A stretch of DNA of 64,000 nucleotides from Zhengitettix transpicula (GCA_037074705.1 CM073591.1:182243432-182307431); one strand, 5' to 3'; shown: positions 31,210-44,045, numbered from the stretch's first letter. Notes: a model not told the origin generated them from the letters alone. A program made the numbers and translations.

Positions 31210-32850
31210 TATATTATTTGTTTACTTCTTTGACTTATTACTTTGTGTTTATTTCTGAATCCCATTGGTCAATCTATAGTGTCCAGTTTGTCTTCAGATT
31301 TTAAGTTAAAGATGAAATATTGACGATGTATGTTATATTACTCTAAAACTTTTCAAATTAATTATACGTTCCATCTAGAATTTCATTTGGTCGCTCGGTC
31401 GTTTCGTAGCTGTAGCATTAAATGAAGTTCTAATACTAGCTGTATATTTTCAAGAACGCCTTATTTCAGGTCACCAGAATAATTTGTCCGAAAATTTTAT
31501 GGAAATCAATCGAATTTTATTGTACATGCCAAAATTAATTATTCCATATCACCCTTCTCATTTCGATTTCTATAGTCCATGGCCCTTGCCTTTTTGATCA
31601 ACCATAAATTGTAAATGTGGAAATGAAATTAGTTTTAAAATATAGTAATATTAAACATATTAGTTATAAAATATTATTATAAAAACAATTTCCGAATAAT
31701 GTCGGGATTTCTGTTAAGAAAGTTTCTGAATAATCAGTATGAGTGGACTCTCTTTAACAGTAATAATCGATGCTTGTCTTTTATATCCATAAAATTATAT
31801 TTTTTGAATTTATATGTTAATATAATTTTAAGGGATGAATTCACATTATTTGATTTCGGGCTATTTGACACGTTGTACTGATTTATTTTGGGTTCCATTA
31901 GCTTTCATTGTAACTAAAAGCGTCCTGTTAAAGGAAAACACTGTTTGAAACTGCCCTCTTGCATAATAGAAGCATCTAAATAATTCTGGGACTCCTTCAA
32001 ATTCAACGGCGCGTCTCGGCACGCCTCTGGTGTCGAAATTCTGCACTGCTTCACGTGGGTCGCTTAAACGTCAGCAGATGGCACCAAGATAACCTAATAC
32101 TGTATTCAATTCTGCCGCCTTAATCAAAACGTATGTGTATGAGTGAAAATGTTTTAAACTAAAACAATAATTCATTTTCACTTATAATGTTGTAGTTATC
32201 GGCTTATAAACAATATTTGTTCCCTACGTAAATCAAGAAATAAAATCTCAGTTTTTTCAATCTTTCAAAAAAATTCGATTGTTAAAATTAAGAACAAGTC
32301 ATGAATACTTTGAAGAAGTATATAAGTATTGTGAGCAATTGTGGTTGTGAATTATAGACTAAAGTCAGGTAGTGTACTGTATATTTCATTAGTTTTAATT
32401 ATTTTAGTTGTTGATATCTTGTAGTTAATTCGTTGTACAACACAATTGTTGTAATGTGTATTATTTTATTTGAGTCTGCTGGATCCAAAAGGTGCAATAC
32501 TTACGAATAATTTACAAAGCCAAATTTAATTGCAGAGGCAATCACAAATATTCTGGCAAGAAAAATTACAAGAGAATTATTTAAAAAATATAGTTTACTT
32601 ATAATTTACGTAATTCGCCCAGCGGGTATTATACTATATTATAAAAGTTTTTACAGATGCACATCAACCTTATACGATTTTTTAAATTTTTTTAGACATT
32701 GCTGTATCATAATTTTCATATTCTGTTTAAGTCCTAATAGGAACTTCCGTATTACCTAACCTAATGGTTTATTATCTTGCATATTAATGCTAAAAACGAC
32801 CTTTGCGGACTAACTTAAAAAAGATAAACACGAACTAAGTAAATTTTAAT
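31210..32850. other. AT-rich DNA, short GC-richer patch, no gene recognised
   Basis: A patch at about 31980-32100 is GC-richer and unassigned. The rest is plain AT-rich DNA. Confidence 0.45.
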
Positions 32851-32856
32851 TTAAAA

Positions 32857-33321
32857 ATGCGGGACGTTTCGATACCGGTTAGCGTTCTTTTCAAAGCTAT
32901 ATTATTATACAATCCCGTCCATCATTTTGAAAACCTTAAATATGCCAACAATATTTTACTGGCCAACCACTGCCCTATTGAATTTCTTTCTAAGTACATA
33001 AACATTAGATATGCTAAATTTAATTTAGGACTCAACCTGAACAAATGTTAAAAGGAAAAATACTTACAGTGACTTATTATGTTACCTTTCTGTCGTGTGT
33101 TATTGTTACACCTAATTCAATTGTTTAGAAAACTACAATTTTCTGTAATTTTGATTTCTAAATCTTATTTTTCTGGTTTCAACAAGTGACACAAAGATCC
33201 TATTAATAAGTTTCCCACTACCAATGTTGTTTATAAAATTAAGTAATCAAATTGTGACTTTTGTTATCTCGTTCAAACAAAAATAATTTTAAACACTAGG
33301 ATTAAAGAACCTAAATCTAAA
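32857..33321 (+). pseudogene. Penelope-like element RT C-terminus and GIY-YIG fragment (PLE 2)
   Basis: 32857-33051 reads NPVHHFENLKYANNILL, then CPIEFLSKYIN, matching the end of PLE reverse transcriptases (S-P-x-F-H-x-x-N ... NILLxNxYPxxFI). At 33220-33321 follows NVVYKIK, a stop, then NCDFCYLVQTK and LNTRIKE, a GIY-YIG core in which I-G is replaced by L-V. The same order recurs on the minus strand at 51387-50872. A hammerhead-like motif lies at 33563-33613 on the same strand. It is too decayed to function. Confidence 0.72.
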
Positions 33322-33562
33322 ACTGTCAACATGTAAACATAGTCACTAAATATTGTATAAAATTTAATCAGTTTCGATTTTGACACTACCTCCATTTCAG
33401 ATAGACAGCCATAGTATTGCAAAAGATTAATTTCTGAAATTCTGTAAATTAAAAATCAAACAAATACTCTTAATATTCAGCACGGCGCAAGAAGTCTCAA
33501 CTAGTTATATTGGCTCATATATTTATCTTTGATTTTATTTCATTGTTCAATTTCCAGTTTTA

Positions 33563-33613
33563 AGTTATTAGCCGTTATAAAAAGACTATAAACCGCGTCG
33601 AAACGTCTGGCAT
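33563..33613 (+). ncRNA. Degenerate hammerhead-like motif of PLE 2
   Basis: GCCG, TTATAAA in the place of CTGATGA, GAC...GTC able to close a hairpin, GAAAC, GTC, TGGC. Stem I would be GCCG/TGGC. The three core differences are all C-to-T or G-to-A type. The same block with CGGC occurs at 43338-43378, and both are followed by ATTTTTAAATTCAAATTTA. Confidence 0.45.
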
Positions 33614-34750
33614 TTTTAAATTCAAATTTACTTAGTTTATGTTTTCCTTTTTTAAGTTTGTCTGTCTAAAGGTAGTTTTAGCACTTATTTTCAACCGACC
33701 TAAATTTATTTTTTATCTCGCATATTGTTTCCAATTTTATAAAGCCTTTCACAATCGTGACATAAGTTTGATTTCGTCTCTCATTTCCACTTTACAATTT
33801 GTTTTTCATTCATATTTTTCTGCGACGCAGAAATTAACTTTAAAATCAATTTTAATCTTTTACCCCCTTAAAACACACGGTATCTTTGGAAGTTAAATGA
33901 TAACTGAACTGATTATCAAATTGTTATTAATTTCTTTAAATCCGATACTGAAAATATTATAACAGGAATATTTATTGTAATCCATCACTTCTTTGTGATA
34001 AGAATGAAATCTTTGACCCCGATTAAATTATGTTTACTGATCTTTTATAAAATTTTACTTTCCGAAATACAGACTGAGAAAAGATTTTACTTATCAAAAA
34101 TATGAACAAAATAATATTGTTACGTTAAATAAATACATAACAGTAACGGGATGGGAAAATTATATCTGACGATACCACGGGAAAATCTGCAGAACTATAA
34201 ATAATGATTATTTTCGAAAAAGGAATACGCGGATTACAATTATTGCTAACCTATTAAGTACCTAAAATTTGACATTTTTAACTTTATACGTAATGTATGG
34301 TATACGTAAAATCGACCAATGTTATATTAATTTACAGATGATTGTGTTAGAATGGCTGAAAGATTCAGTAATTTTATTACTGTGACTATATTTATAATAG
34401 ATATATAAAAACTTGTGGAATAGGTGTTGGTTTTAAAATGTGAACCCAACTTTTACTAGTCTAAATGAAAACTATATCCAATCTAAAGCAGGGTAAAGGC
34501 TCTCAGAAATATTGAAAAGAGGCCCAGAACAATATGCAATTCTAAATTACTTAATCCATTAGCAGTTCGACGTTTGTAGTCGCATGGAGATGCATAGGAC
34601 CCACAGTCAGTTTTTCCCAATATCGCAAAGAAATACATTAAATATTAATATTTATTGTTAACCCAGTGAAAACTTTTTTCGTGTTACGGTTCTTATTTAT
34701 AATTACATTGCGACAAATTTTATTGAAATATTTCCTGCAATAGTATCTAT
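33614..34750. other. AT-rich DNA without a recognised gene
   Basis: An 85-codon frame at 33639-33896 is composition-driven (Phe, Leu and Ile rich). Nothing else recognised. Confidence 0.45.
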
Positions 34751-34754
34751 TTAA

Positions 34755-35067
34755 ATGGCTGTCCCTTGAAGTAATGTTATTGTAATTTCATCTAGAGACG
34801 AGAAGAAACCTCGAATAGGCGATTTAACACCCTTTCCAGCATATTTTACACCGGGTTACTGACTGACAAATTCACTTTTCTTGTCCAACCATACTGTGGA
34901 GAACTAATTTTTTGTTCTAGCGTGTTTGCTATATTTTCCGATGTAAGAGTCACTTGCATTAAATTCAATGTCAGAAGTTTCACAATCTACATCAAACTAT
35001 CAGCAAATATTTGGTCACAACTATCAACTTCATCAGAATCTGACTCATCAATATTTGTTTCCGTCAT
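34755..35067 (-). pseudogene. piggyBac-like transposase N-terminal fragment (tentative)
   Basis: ATG at 35067 opens METNID-like text with ESDSDEVDSCDQ, a stop, then in another frame DIEFNASDSYIGKY, KKSEFV, PGVKYAGKG and SPIRGFFSSLDE. An acidic N-terminus followed by a tryptophan/aromatic stretch and P-G-V ... P-x-x-x-F-x-S is the layout of piggyBac-type transposases. The DDD core is not present. Frameshifts and stops are frequent. The identification is by layout only. Confidence 0.35.
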
Positions 35068-36290
35068 CACAGATTTCTACCATCAATTTATATTAATGTA
35101 ACTACACATTAAAAATTTAATACCACAAAAAGTTTATAGGAAACACGTCTGTAATAATAAATCACAGTAAACGGAAACAAAGGTTATTCGTCCTCAAACG
35201 GAAACAGTGTTTGCTATTTCAGTAACGCCTAACGGTATTTCAGATTTACATTTACTAGAAGATAGGTGAATATACGAGTGATAGTTTTTGAGGATAGTAT
35301 ATTTATTTTTACATGGATTAGAAATACGCTGGTGGTGCTGTAGATCCCGCGACCATATAATTATATCACTTTTTAAACTACGGCGTAAATAGTATAATTT
35401 TATAGTTAATATGGTTCACGACGAGTTTAAAAAGCATTGCCAAAATATGCTCCGTATGTATAAAAAAATAAACATTGTTTCACGTAATTTTGACAAATAA
35501 TGATGACAAAATCGGTAATTTTAAAAAATAATTCTTCAGGAAATCACAATTGTTCATCACGGTACCTAACGATTTATTGGTGAAATACACGGATTTAAAA
35601 ATCAATTTTTTATTTATATATTGTAATGAAAAATGTTTTCTTAAATCTTTAAAAATTAATTTAATAAAATGTACATTTACTTGTGAAAATTTCAAAACTA
35701 ACAAATATGTGACTCTCTTAAGGTGTTGTAGAAGTAGCATAAATTATTTTTTTTAATTTAAAAATGATTACAGTTATTGTATTTAGTCCCTCGTTGATCT
35801 TTCTTTCGAACGGTAGGCTCAGTAATTTGTATAGGTGGCTGCTATACGTATTTGCAGTATTCGGATGTCCCCCTGTGGGTCGGACTTCGTCACTCATTTA
35901 ACGACCATTACCTTAAGATAACTCACCTCTTTACCCACTAAAGGGGGTGACCGACGTCCCTTGTATAATTGCGTCTAATCACTTCTCGTACTGATTACCT
36001 TAAAAAAAGGTGTTACTAGAAATTTCTGGTCGCTGTTCCCACGCGTTTGGGCGGTTTCAGAGTCCTCTTGTTTTCCCTTAAGTAAGTTAGAAATATTAAT
36101 ATTAAAAACTTGTGCGTTGACAAGGAAATTCACGAGAATGCAAAATAAAGCACTGTCATAAAACATATGTTTATGATTTAAATTAAATAAATTGATCAAG
36201 CTTTAAATAACGCATACATAGATGTATATATCAACATTGTCAGATATATTACCGTTTATCACGGTGATTCATATATATATATATATATAT
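35068..36290. other. Mostly AT-rich; GC-richer block at 35790-36070
   Basis: The block at 35790-36070 has CCCCCTGTGGGTCGG and TAAAGGGGGTGACC and is compositionally unlike its flanks. It is not matched to any family here. An AT run at 36271-36296 precedes the next LTR-like element. Confidence 0.4.
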
Positions 36291-36296
36291 ATATAT

Positions 36297-37241
36297 TGTA
36301 ATAAACAAATAATTAAAAGAATTCGGCCACGTTGAGGACGCCAAAATGTAATAAACGAACTATAATTAATTATGACAATTATGAATGACTTTATTTTATT
36401 AAATTTAAAATGAAAGGTTGTTAAATAATTTACAAACTTTTAAACCTCATAAAACAAATTAATTTATTCAAAGTAAAATAACAAAATTTCTTGATGTGAT
36501 TTATTTATATTCGTGTTCTTACTATTTTACAGATTTTATCCACTCTCATCTCAGCGTCGTTTATTTGGGCCTTTTAAATAAAGAACCAACCTGTTTTCAT
36601 TCAAATTAACAACCAAATTTTACAACATTAGATTTAAACAATAAAGTGAACGTGAATCCTAAATCTGACGATTTGATCCTTATTTAACGTTTACAAAACT
36701 TTTATAAAATTTCTCTCTCTACTTACAGTGTCTTTGCTGGTACCAGGCATTCGTTTGGGCCTCGATGCACTATTCACTATTCACATATAACAGGCCATAA
36801 TTTCACAGAATTTAATTTTTGTTTCAAAACACTGTCCAAAGCTTTTGTATCTATCAACTGGAACGATTACTCCGTAAAACACCTGTGGTACTCTGCATTA
36901 AGTCTCTCTCTCTCCAGCAAATATTGTATTTCTCGTTCTGATTAATGATAAATCATATTGTTATCGACTCCTTCTCGATGAAATTTGCAACAGTCTTTAC
37001 TTGTTGAATTTTTACTGTGGCTTTACTTATTGAATTATATGTCCAAACTTTACTCGGTGAAAATCTATGTGCCACACCACTCTTAATAAAATCTTGCCTG
37101 CGGCTCTTTACTCGATGAAAATCCCCGCAGATCGGCACGACAAAGCCCGCCTGTACATTGTTGCGTTTATATTCTCGCCGATAACAATCCACCACGAATT
37201 TCCAATCATCAATTCTCTAATTGTCTCTAATTAGTATTACA
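36297..37241 (-). mobile_element. Solo-LTR-like element 10
   Basis: TGTAATA (36297) and TATTACA (37241) bound it; an AT run flanks the left. Read on the minus strand it parallels element 1 throughout: ATCGGCGAGAATATAAACGC promoter near 37165, leader start CAACAATGTACAGGCGGGC, and about six degenerate 27-28 bp units with AAGTAAAG (36975-37135). It continues with GTAAGT near 36722, GTAAACGTTAAATAAGG and GTCAGATTTAG near 36665-36700, CCCAAATAAACGAC near 36560, and TTTTGGCGTCCTCAACGTGG (36328-36347). Confidence 0.78.
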
Positions 37242-37244
37242 ATA

Positions 37245-39420
37245 TATTTGTGTATGTATATCAGGGGAATAGCCATTCGAATTACGTTTACTCCCAGGAA
37301 GGAGACAGTTCGGGAGCCTTAAACTTTAATGCTGATAATACTCAAGTTGCACAAATAAATATGGAGCTAGACATATTGGGTTAGAATAGAAGAAGATAGT
37401 TTTTAGGAATAATAGTGAGAAATAGGGCGAAAAGTAACTGACATAACGAAACGGATAAAATTGCCAGGACGCACAGCACGGAAATATATGACCCCTGGAC
37501 AATGAAATTCTAGACTGGAACCTAGGAAACTAAACGACCAAGAGGAAGGCCATTTGATAGGTAAGTCAGAAACATCAACACTACGGAAGGTCCAATTTGG
37601 AAAATAAGTAACGAAAAAGATGATGCTACTGAATTGTAAGTCAGCAATAAACTTTTGTAGAAAAAAGTAAGTGTGGTTAGTCCCTGACATGACTTGAAAT
37701 AGTTGATATTATTTAATTTATGATATTATTTCATTTATGAAAACACTTCTCTTATGATTTGGTAATTTATAAATGTTGCAAAGACTTGAGACTTATGATT
37801 CAAAATTACAACGTGAAGCTGTAAACTAATTTTTGAGAAGACACCCAATTTATACGTCTTCGAAGGGCACACAGAATAACTTCATCAATACTTGGACTTC
37901 CAATTTAAAATTGATAGCTTCATCAGGCACGTAATCGATTACTCTAAAACGTTTCTGCTGTAAGTGATTAAACTGTTAAGTTGTTCGAGACATATTTTTT
38001 AAGTTGTCAACTTGACTGAAGCAATTTTATTTTTCGAATTGAAAGTAATTTCTTAATATTTTAAGGCATTTAAATTCTATCCAATTATTTATGGGTTTAC
38101 GTAAAATATGACAGTTATATCCTCATACTCTTACTATATTTAACTTTCAAACATAGCTACTAGAATGAATATTACAATTAATTATAATAAAGATTTTAAA
38201 CAACAAGGTACTCCTCAGATTGAAAATACAAAAATTGTTCTAGTCCCCCATTACTATCTTCCTTTTTATAAGCTGCCTGTTTAACGTAGGGTAAATTCTC
38301 CACTGCATGAACATTTTGCATTCGGGTTCCCAGATTTGAGTTTACAGAATTATTTTCTTCGTCCCTAGTACCACTTATATTGTTAATGACTTTTGTATCG
38401 CTAGGTATTTTCTCACGCAGAAAAAAATTGCATCATATGAAAGATTTGGTACAAATAAATTTATTTAAAAACATACAAGTACATAACAAAACAATGTGAA
38501 TGAACCAGAAAACCTCCAGTAAATTGTCTACTAGAAAACACTTAAACACAAAATAAATAATAATAGAACAATAAAGTTATTAAAAAGCTCACTAAAATTA
38601 TGATCAGACATGAAATGAAATAGTAGTTACATTTAGACTAGGTTGACAACACGCTGTTGATTTGACAATGGCTTTCGCAGGACTTGACCAGTCGGAAAAA
38701 ACACAATGATTAGATGCCAGTGGCACTGTTTAAGCTCTCAAAAAGTATCGAAATCGAACCACTGTTCTTAATTTTCCATTTTATAAAAACAATGTTCATT
38801 TACCAGTATGGAGAGAATTCGTTTACTGGATAGTTCACCCTATGCTTTATTTTGATATTGAAGGGACATATTTTTTAAGTACTGTGCCATTTTATCTTGT
38901 TTTCTTCGTGTAATTTTAAGATCAGCCTATTTATAGCAGAGGTGATAAATAAAACAACCAAACGATAATATTGTTATATCCTGTCAATATTCATAACCAC
39001 TTCTTCGCAATTGGTAATTCTTTTCTTGCGTGTAACTATTTGAAAAATCTCGATGAAAATCAGTGGTTTCAAAACTTTATTGTCTCGTAGAAAGCTTGAA
39101 CAATTTTTTCTGTTTTCGGTAGACCCCCCCGCCATTCTAATATTGACCTGTTACAAATTAATCAACTTCAAATCTGTTTTTGACAGCTTACCCAGTGCTA
39201 CTCACTTTGATAGGTTTGACTGTAGAGTGAAAAAGTTGAAAAAACACGTGATATTTCATACATTTAATAAGTCAAACGACGGCTAAATGAAAATATAGTA
39301 GAAATTATATTGTACAAAAACTACACAAAAAAGTTTTTAATTGGAGGACTAAGCCTTTTGTATATTTCGTTTCAATTTAGTTCGGTTTCACCTCAAATCT
39401 CCTCGATCGGCGATTTATAA
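37245..39420. other. AT-rich DNA without a recognised gene
   Basis: Short frames only. No repeat family recognised. Confidence 0.5.
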
Positions 39421-39426
39421 TCTGTT

Positions 39427-40240
39427 TCATTCTCTAGTAATAATTTTGGCAACCCCGCTGAAACCCTTTCCAGGAGATATAAAGATGGAAAATCTTTCAA
39501 GAACTTTCCGTGCGATAGTCCATAATGCAGGATAAGTAAGAAGCCAAAATTGCTGATAACCCTTAGTGAACAGTCCCTTAAGTTCTTCGTTGGTGTTTAT
39601 TCCGACCAGTTCTTCCGTTTCAATGTCACCGAATAGATCGTTAATCCACTGAGGTGTTTCCACAGTCAAAAGGTCTCAAACCTAATTTAAAAGTATTTGT
39701 AAGGTAAATTTAAATGTTCAACGTAAGTTGAAACTTCATCTTCCTGGCAGTATGTCTGTGACAAATTGGGAAACTGGGAAAAATTCGCGCCGTCTAATAT
39801 TTTGCGTCATTGGCTTAATTCTGACAAGAAAAGCTTCAGCTTGATGGACATTCTTTTAAAAAAAATTGTCACGCTGTAACTGCAAGTTAACGTCATTAAA
39901 TTTCGTGAAAAAATCAGTTAAATAAGCAACGTCTGGTTTCCACTTAAGTAAATTCTATTTTAAAATTGGATCTCTATCATCCAAAAACTCTTAAACTGTT
40001 TCTAAACAAGAAAAAATCTTATGAAACGTGCATTCAGCGTGAAGGAGCAATCCATGAAAGTTCTCGTCATTTTCTTCACAAAGCTGCGCAAATAACCTAG
40101 CAGTCAACGCGTTACTTCCAATTTTATTTACTGCTTTAAAGACGAACTGGAGAGATTGATGCAGTATATCACTCACATTTTTAGCAAATAAATGTTGTCG
40201 AGTGATGACACAGTTGTATTTCATTTTTCAGACAAAAATT
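39427..40240 (-). pseudogene. hAT transposase relic (ZBED/FAM200-like type)
   Basis: From 40224 down it reads VFKAVNKIGSNALTARLF, then CEENDENFHGLLLHAE, then KWKPDVAYLTDFFTKFN, QAEAFLVRIKP and FFPVSQF. It continues with TVETPQWINDLF, GYQQFWLLTYPALW, KVLERFSIF and GFSGVAKI. This follows the C-terminal half of hAT transposases of the type domesticated as ZBED5 or FAM200 (VK-VN-IRS-AL--RLF ... LFHTEVRWLS ... FW----YPAL---A---LLPF-T-YLCE-GFS). The W-L-S segment and the catalytic glutamate context (YLCE) are lost (ISPGK instead). At least three stops break the frame. It is a dead transposon copy. Confidence 0.78.
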
Positions 40241-40263
40241 CTTTTGAATTTATAAAAATTTAG

Positions 40264-40600
40264 TGTTTGTATTGTACAGCCTGCTATATCGGTCAAACGC
40301 AGCGTAAACTTCGGACCAGAATTAAAGAACATTTTTCAAATGTAAAATAACATTGGATAAACAATCTGTCTACATGAATAATCACAGGATTAATTGGAAT
40401 AATATAAAAAGACAGTACATAGGTACTATCTCTGTTATTTGAATTATTACATTTATGGAAAGGCAAAATTTCGGTCACGACCTGCTTAGATGGGATCCAT
40501 TTACATATCGTGAACGCCCAATTTTTGTTTCCCTCACATGTTTTGAATCGACCCCTAGGGGTGTAATCAACAATCAAATTTGTATTATTTCCAGCCATCG
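40264..40600 (+). pseudogene. Penelope-like GIY-YIG endonuclease fragment (PLE 3)
   Basis: CLYCTACYIGQTQRKL then RTRIKEHFSNVK, a stop, then NNLST and, downstream, MERQNFGHDLL. The Y-I-G-Q-T-x-R and R-I-K-E-H elements of the GIY-YIG nuclease core are intact here, better than in PLE 1. Stops follow within 30 codons. The minus-strand frame covering the same bases is a shadow. Confidence 0.72.
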
Positions 40601-41395
40601 CGGAGACGCGTGTTCAAACCCATAATCAAATTATTGAATCACGCACAAATTGTGTTCCGTAATCAAACAAAATTTTGGCTTTGTCCAAACAACCACTGGG
40701 AATCTATTAACTTAACAAAGAAAATATTTAAAGTAGTAGTGTAATTCCAACGCGGTCAGTATTATAGAATTTTACAGAATATTTTGCTGCCATCGTCATC
40801 ACTTGGACTGAAAGTGCAAATTACTTTTCTACGAAACCACATGCTATTATCACTCAGCTGTTTTACATACATCTGTTTTCTGTTAGAATGTGAAAAATAT
40901 TCGAGCACAATCGCAGACAAGATTAAATTGATTCACAAAGAAAAAAGTATTATTTCCGTGTGTGTTCGGCTCTAAAAGACTGTTCGAAGGTAACACTGAC
41001 TAATTAGAAACATGAATGCATTAATTAGGTGCTGTCCTCTGCCAACTGTAAAGTTCCACGAGTCTGTCACGATAACGCAGTAACGATGATTGAGTCAATT
41101 TTTTTCCCCTTGGAGCGACCTGCGCCAATCCTTTACTTATAAGTGCATCCTCAATTATTACCGCAGCATTTTGGAAGGAGGAACTGCGCTCTATGCACCT
41201 GCTCAGAGTTAGTTGAGGACGAAGCTGAAATTAAGGTTATCATATGTTCAATAAATTCACGGATAGTAACATTTGGTTGAAATACACGGATCTCTTCAAC
41301 ATCACGTATACGGGTATTGGGGGACAGGGACATTCTTCTAACAAAGACAGTTTTATTCATTACTGTCCTGATGAGATCCTCTCCAATGATTGGTC
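40601..41395. other. No gene recognised
   Basis: The segment next to 41400 may be 3' untranslated sequence of the jockey-like relic. Nothing else recognised. Confidence 0.4.
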
Positions 41396-41399
41396 CCCG

Positions 41400-42239
41400 G
41401 TTACCACGTTTTCAGGTCAATTGGCCAGCATTTCTTCAGTCTTCTGTCGAATCTGTGTTCCAGCAATGGGTGTATGAGTGGGTTCATATGTGTTTCTAGT
41501 GTTTCATTGTTCTCTCTTGATGTATGGTACTCGTAGATCATACATGTTCAACCATGGCTCTGAGGATTCTCGACTGAGATTTTTGTTTATTGACCGTATT
41601 GCATTTGCTCGCACACACCCGTAATTCAATGTCGAAAGTCCAAATCGGTTTGATGATGGCTTTATATATAATTATTTTATTTTCTAGAGACAGATTGGAC
41701 CTTCTACTAAGCAGCCAGTATAGCTCTCGAAGGCTCCATTTGTTTGGAAGATCAATTTGTTTCTTTTTATTTTCTATATGTACTATACAAGTTAGTGTCG
41801 AGTCTAGGTGTATTCCAAGATATTTCACATGTGTTGATACCGGGAGTTGTTGGTTCTTCGTGGTTACTGGAAGGCGTTCTTGTTTCCGAAGAGTAAATGT
41901 TATCTGTACTGATTTTGAGTGGTTAATTTTGATTTTCCATTTATTTATCCATTCCATTAAGGTGGTCTTGTAATCGTTTGCTTGCTGTTATGGTATCTTC
42001 GTTTATGGCCTTGATAACTGTATCATCAGCGAATTTTCCTGTAGTTGTACTTGTGGTTGTAGGAAGATCGCCAGTATATATTGAGTATAAGATAGATCCA
42101 ACGCCTGCGTTGGTTTGGTGGAATTTACGATTCTTCTGAATTTACGATTCTCGAGGTATGATAGTATTAGCTTAGAGTAAGGCTCTGGCAGTAGTTTTTT
42201 GATCACTTGTACACCTTTTATAAAATTCCGTACCCTCAT
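41400..42239 (-). pseudogene. Jockey-like non-LTR reverse transcriptase, C-terminal half, decayed
   Basis: From 42239 down: KLLPEPYSKLILSYLENRKF, a damaged GVPQG region (missing), YTGDLPTTTSTTTGKFADD with the catalytic FADD at 42023-42034, then EWINKWKIKINHSKSVQITF. It continues with HVKYLGIHLDSTLT, LRELYWLLSRRSNLSLENK, IIKPIWTFDIEL, and finally HPLIHPLLEHRFDRRLKK (about 41460-41405). That is the palm-to-C-terminus of jockey-clade ORF2. Frameshifts join the pieces. The endonuclease is absent. A second relic of the same clade is at 52560-53440. Confidence 0.85.
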
Positions 42240-42282
42240 ATTTCTTCAGATTTGTAATACTCATGTAAATTCAATTCAATAC

Positions 42283-42288
42283 TTTGTA

Positions 42289-42321
<33 letters not shown>

Positions 42322-42572
42322 TTTAATTTGGTTATATCATTGCGGGTTACTATTACTGTTAGAGGCGCGATAAACGACCCTGAAGGTTTTATTGAATTTA
42401 AATAAAGCTTTGGCATCTATGTAAAAGTTTATGTATAAAATCTAATTAAATATAATTGGTAATAATCGTTTTATATTTAAATTTTAATTAAACAGGTTAT
42501 TTCATTTACCAAATCATAATTTGAATACTATATCATGGGATGCTTTGTTATATTTCTAATTTGATTATTTCA
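42283..42572 (+). mobile_element. LTR-like element 11, 3' fragment
   Basis: It begins in a TGTAATATAT(AT)n tract. GATAAACGACCCTGAAGG at 42371 matches the GACCCTGAG block of the other LTR-like elements. It ends GATTATTTCA beside ATATATAT and the TGTAATA of element 12. Confidence 0.5.
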
Positions 42573-42580
42573 ATATATAT

Positions 42581-43195
42581 TGTAATATGCACAATTACTT
42601 TAATAATAAAATGCCAGCAAGTTGTAGCCAAATTATGTAGTATTCACTAGGTACAAATAAACAAAGGAAGGAAGTTGAAATTGAACCTAATTTTTATTTA
42701 TAGAATTATCTTTTTATTGACAGGCCATATCACTAATTGCTTTTACTGTGTCACTTTAGGCGCCTTTCTACTTTTCTGTCGTGCGTATCATCACACTCAG
42801 TTTGTTCTGGAAAATCTCTTTAATACGGAAGCTGATATATTCACCTTATACTTTGCTGAATTCGGCCACCTTTGGCCATGCTCACAGAACACACATGACT
42901 GACTGTTTCTCAAAACACACAACTGCTCTCTGACTGTACTGTACTCTTTTGTTAAGACCTCCAAACACATACACACTGCTTTCTGACTATCTCTCACAAC
43001 ATACTGCTTTGCCTCCCAAACACACACTCACTGTCCAAAGTTCTGAGCGTCTTATATATAGCTTTCTCGATAAAAATTCGTAGCAACCATTTTAGTCTCT
43101 GCTTTCTTGCCACAAACAATGCTGTTCTTTACAATGCTCTGGCCTCAAAGTTATGCCGCCAGTAATTAAAGAAACAATTTATATAAAACATTACA
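42581..43195 (-). mobile_element. LTR-like element 12, diverged
   Basis: TGTAATA (42581) and CATTACA (43195) bound it. A strong TATA box on the minus strand (GCTATATATAAGACGC, about 43050-43066) precedes a leader with repeated GTCAGA(A/G)AGCAG blocks. The ACATAATTTGGCTACAACTTGCTGG stretch is split here as ATAATTTGGCTAC and AACTTGC (42610-42640) and is a decayed form of the tRNA-Lys-like segment. The core motif is not evident. Confidence 0.5.
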
Positions 43196-43337
43196 ATACA
43201 CATTTGTAATCTCTACAATATATGTAAACCTGATCAGAGTCTGACCTGCAATTCACTGAATTATATTCTACAAAAATAAATTAACTTCTGTTGAAAATAA
43301 TAATAATAATGCTAAAAACGAATAACTGAAGTTATTC

Positions 43338-43378
43338 GCCGTTAGAAAAATACACTAATCCGCGTCGAAACGTCCGGC
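43338..43378 (+). ncRNA. Degenerate hammerhead-like motif
   Basis: GCCG, TTAGAAA in place of CTGATGA, CGCGTC, GAAAC, GTC, CGGC. Stem I GCCG/CGGC is perfect. It is the same lineage as 33563-33613 with the same downstream ATTTTTAAATTCAAATTTA. No PLE coding piece was seen next to it. Confidence 0.42.
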
Positions 43379-43660
43379 ATTTTTAAATTCAAATTTACTA
43401 AATTAACGTGTTTCTAATTTTTAAGTTTGTCGATATAATGATCGTTTTCAGCATTATTACATTCTTCACAGCCTAATTTTAGGACTTCAATGAAGAATGG
43501 ATATTGCCTGTAAATTTATCAAAGCTTAAAGCTTAAGTTGATTTAAAGGGGCCATCCAATAAGGGTTCCAACAACAGTAAAAGTCTGAAATAAATTGTAA
43601 CATTCTCAAAAAAGCTCCTCAACATTTTATTAAAGCTTAGCAATATTCGTTCCTAATTAG

Positions 43661-43712
43661 ATACCTGATGAAAGCAACAAGGGTTGCAGAAACGTTGTCT
43701 GCTATTAAAATT
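43661..43712 (+). ncRNA. Hammerhead-like motif with exact core
   Basis: CTGATGA (43665-43671) is followed by a GCAAC/GTTGC hairpin, GAAAC (43689-43693) and GTT. The core is exact, but stem I (only AC/GT) is poor. It is the same lineage as 31151-31204. Confidence 0.45.
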
Positions 43713-43974
43713 TGCACTTATTTTTGTGTGTTTTATGGATAAGTAATTATCTAATTAGTATATTTTATGTTTGAAGTTTTATGTTTTATAATTTCAATAT
43801 TAGTTCCTAGTTAATAATGACATGAACTGAACTGCTGTTCTTGAGATTATTTCTGAAATACAATAACGGAAAAAAAATTATATATATGTGTGTGTATATA
43901 ATTTCATCTGCAGAATCCGATTAAATTTCTTTTTAAACAATTCTTTGACTTCCACCCGGGTCATAGTAGGTAGG

Positions 43975-44045
43975 ATTGATCAACGGCGTTTCGATGGAAA
44001 TCTCACCCATCTTTATCAAGTGGTCATTCACTTGATAAGTGGATG
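43975..44045 (-). ncRNA. Weak hammerhead-like motif
   Basis: On minus: CTTGATAAAG, GATGG...CCATC hairpin, GAAAC (43988-43992), GCC, GTTGATC. The core has one inserted T and an A for G. CACTTGATAAG and its inverse flank it, so a foldback is possible. Confidence 0.3.
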
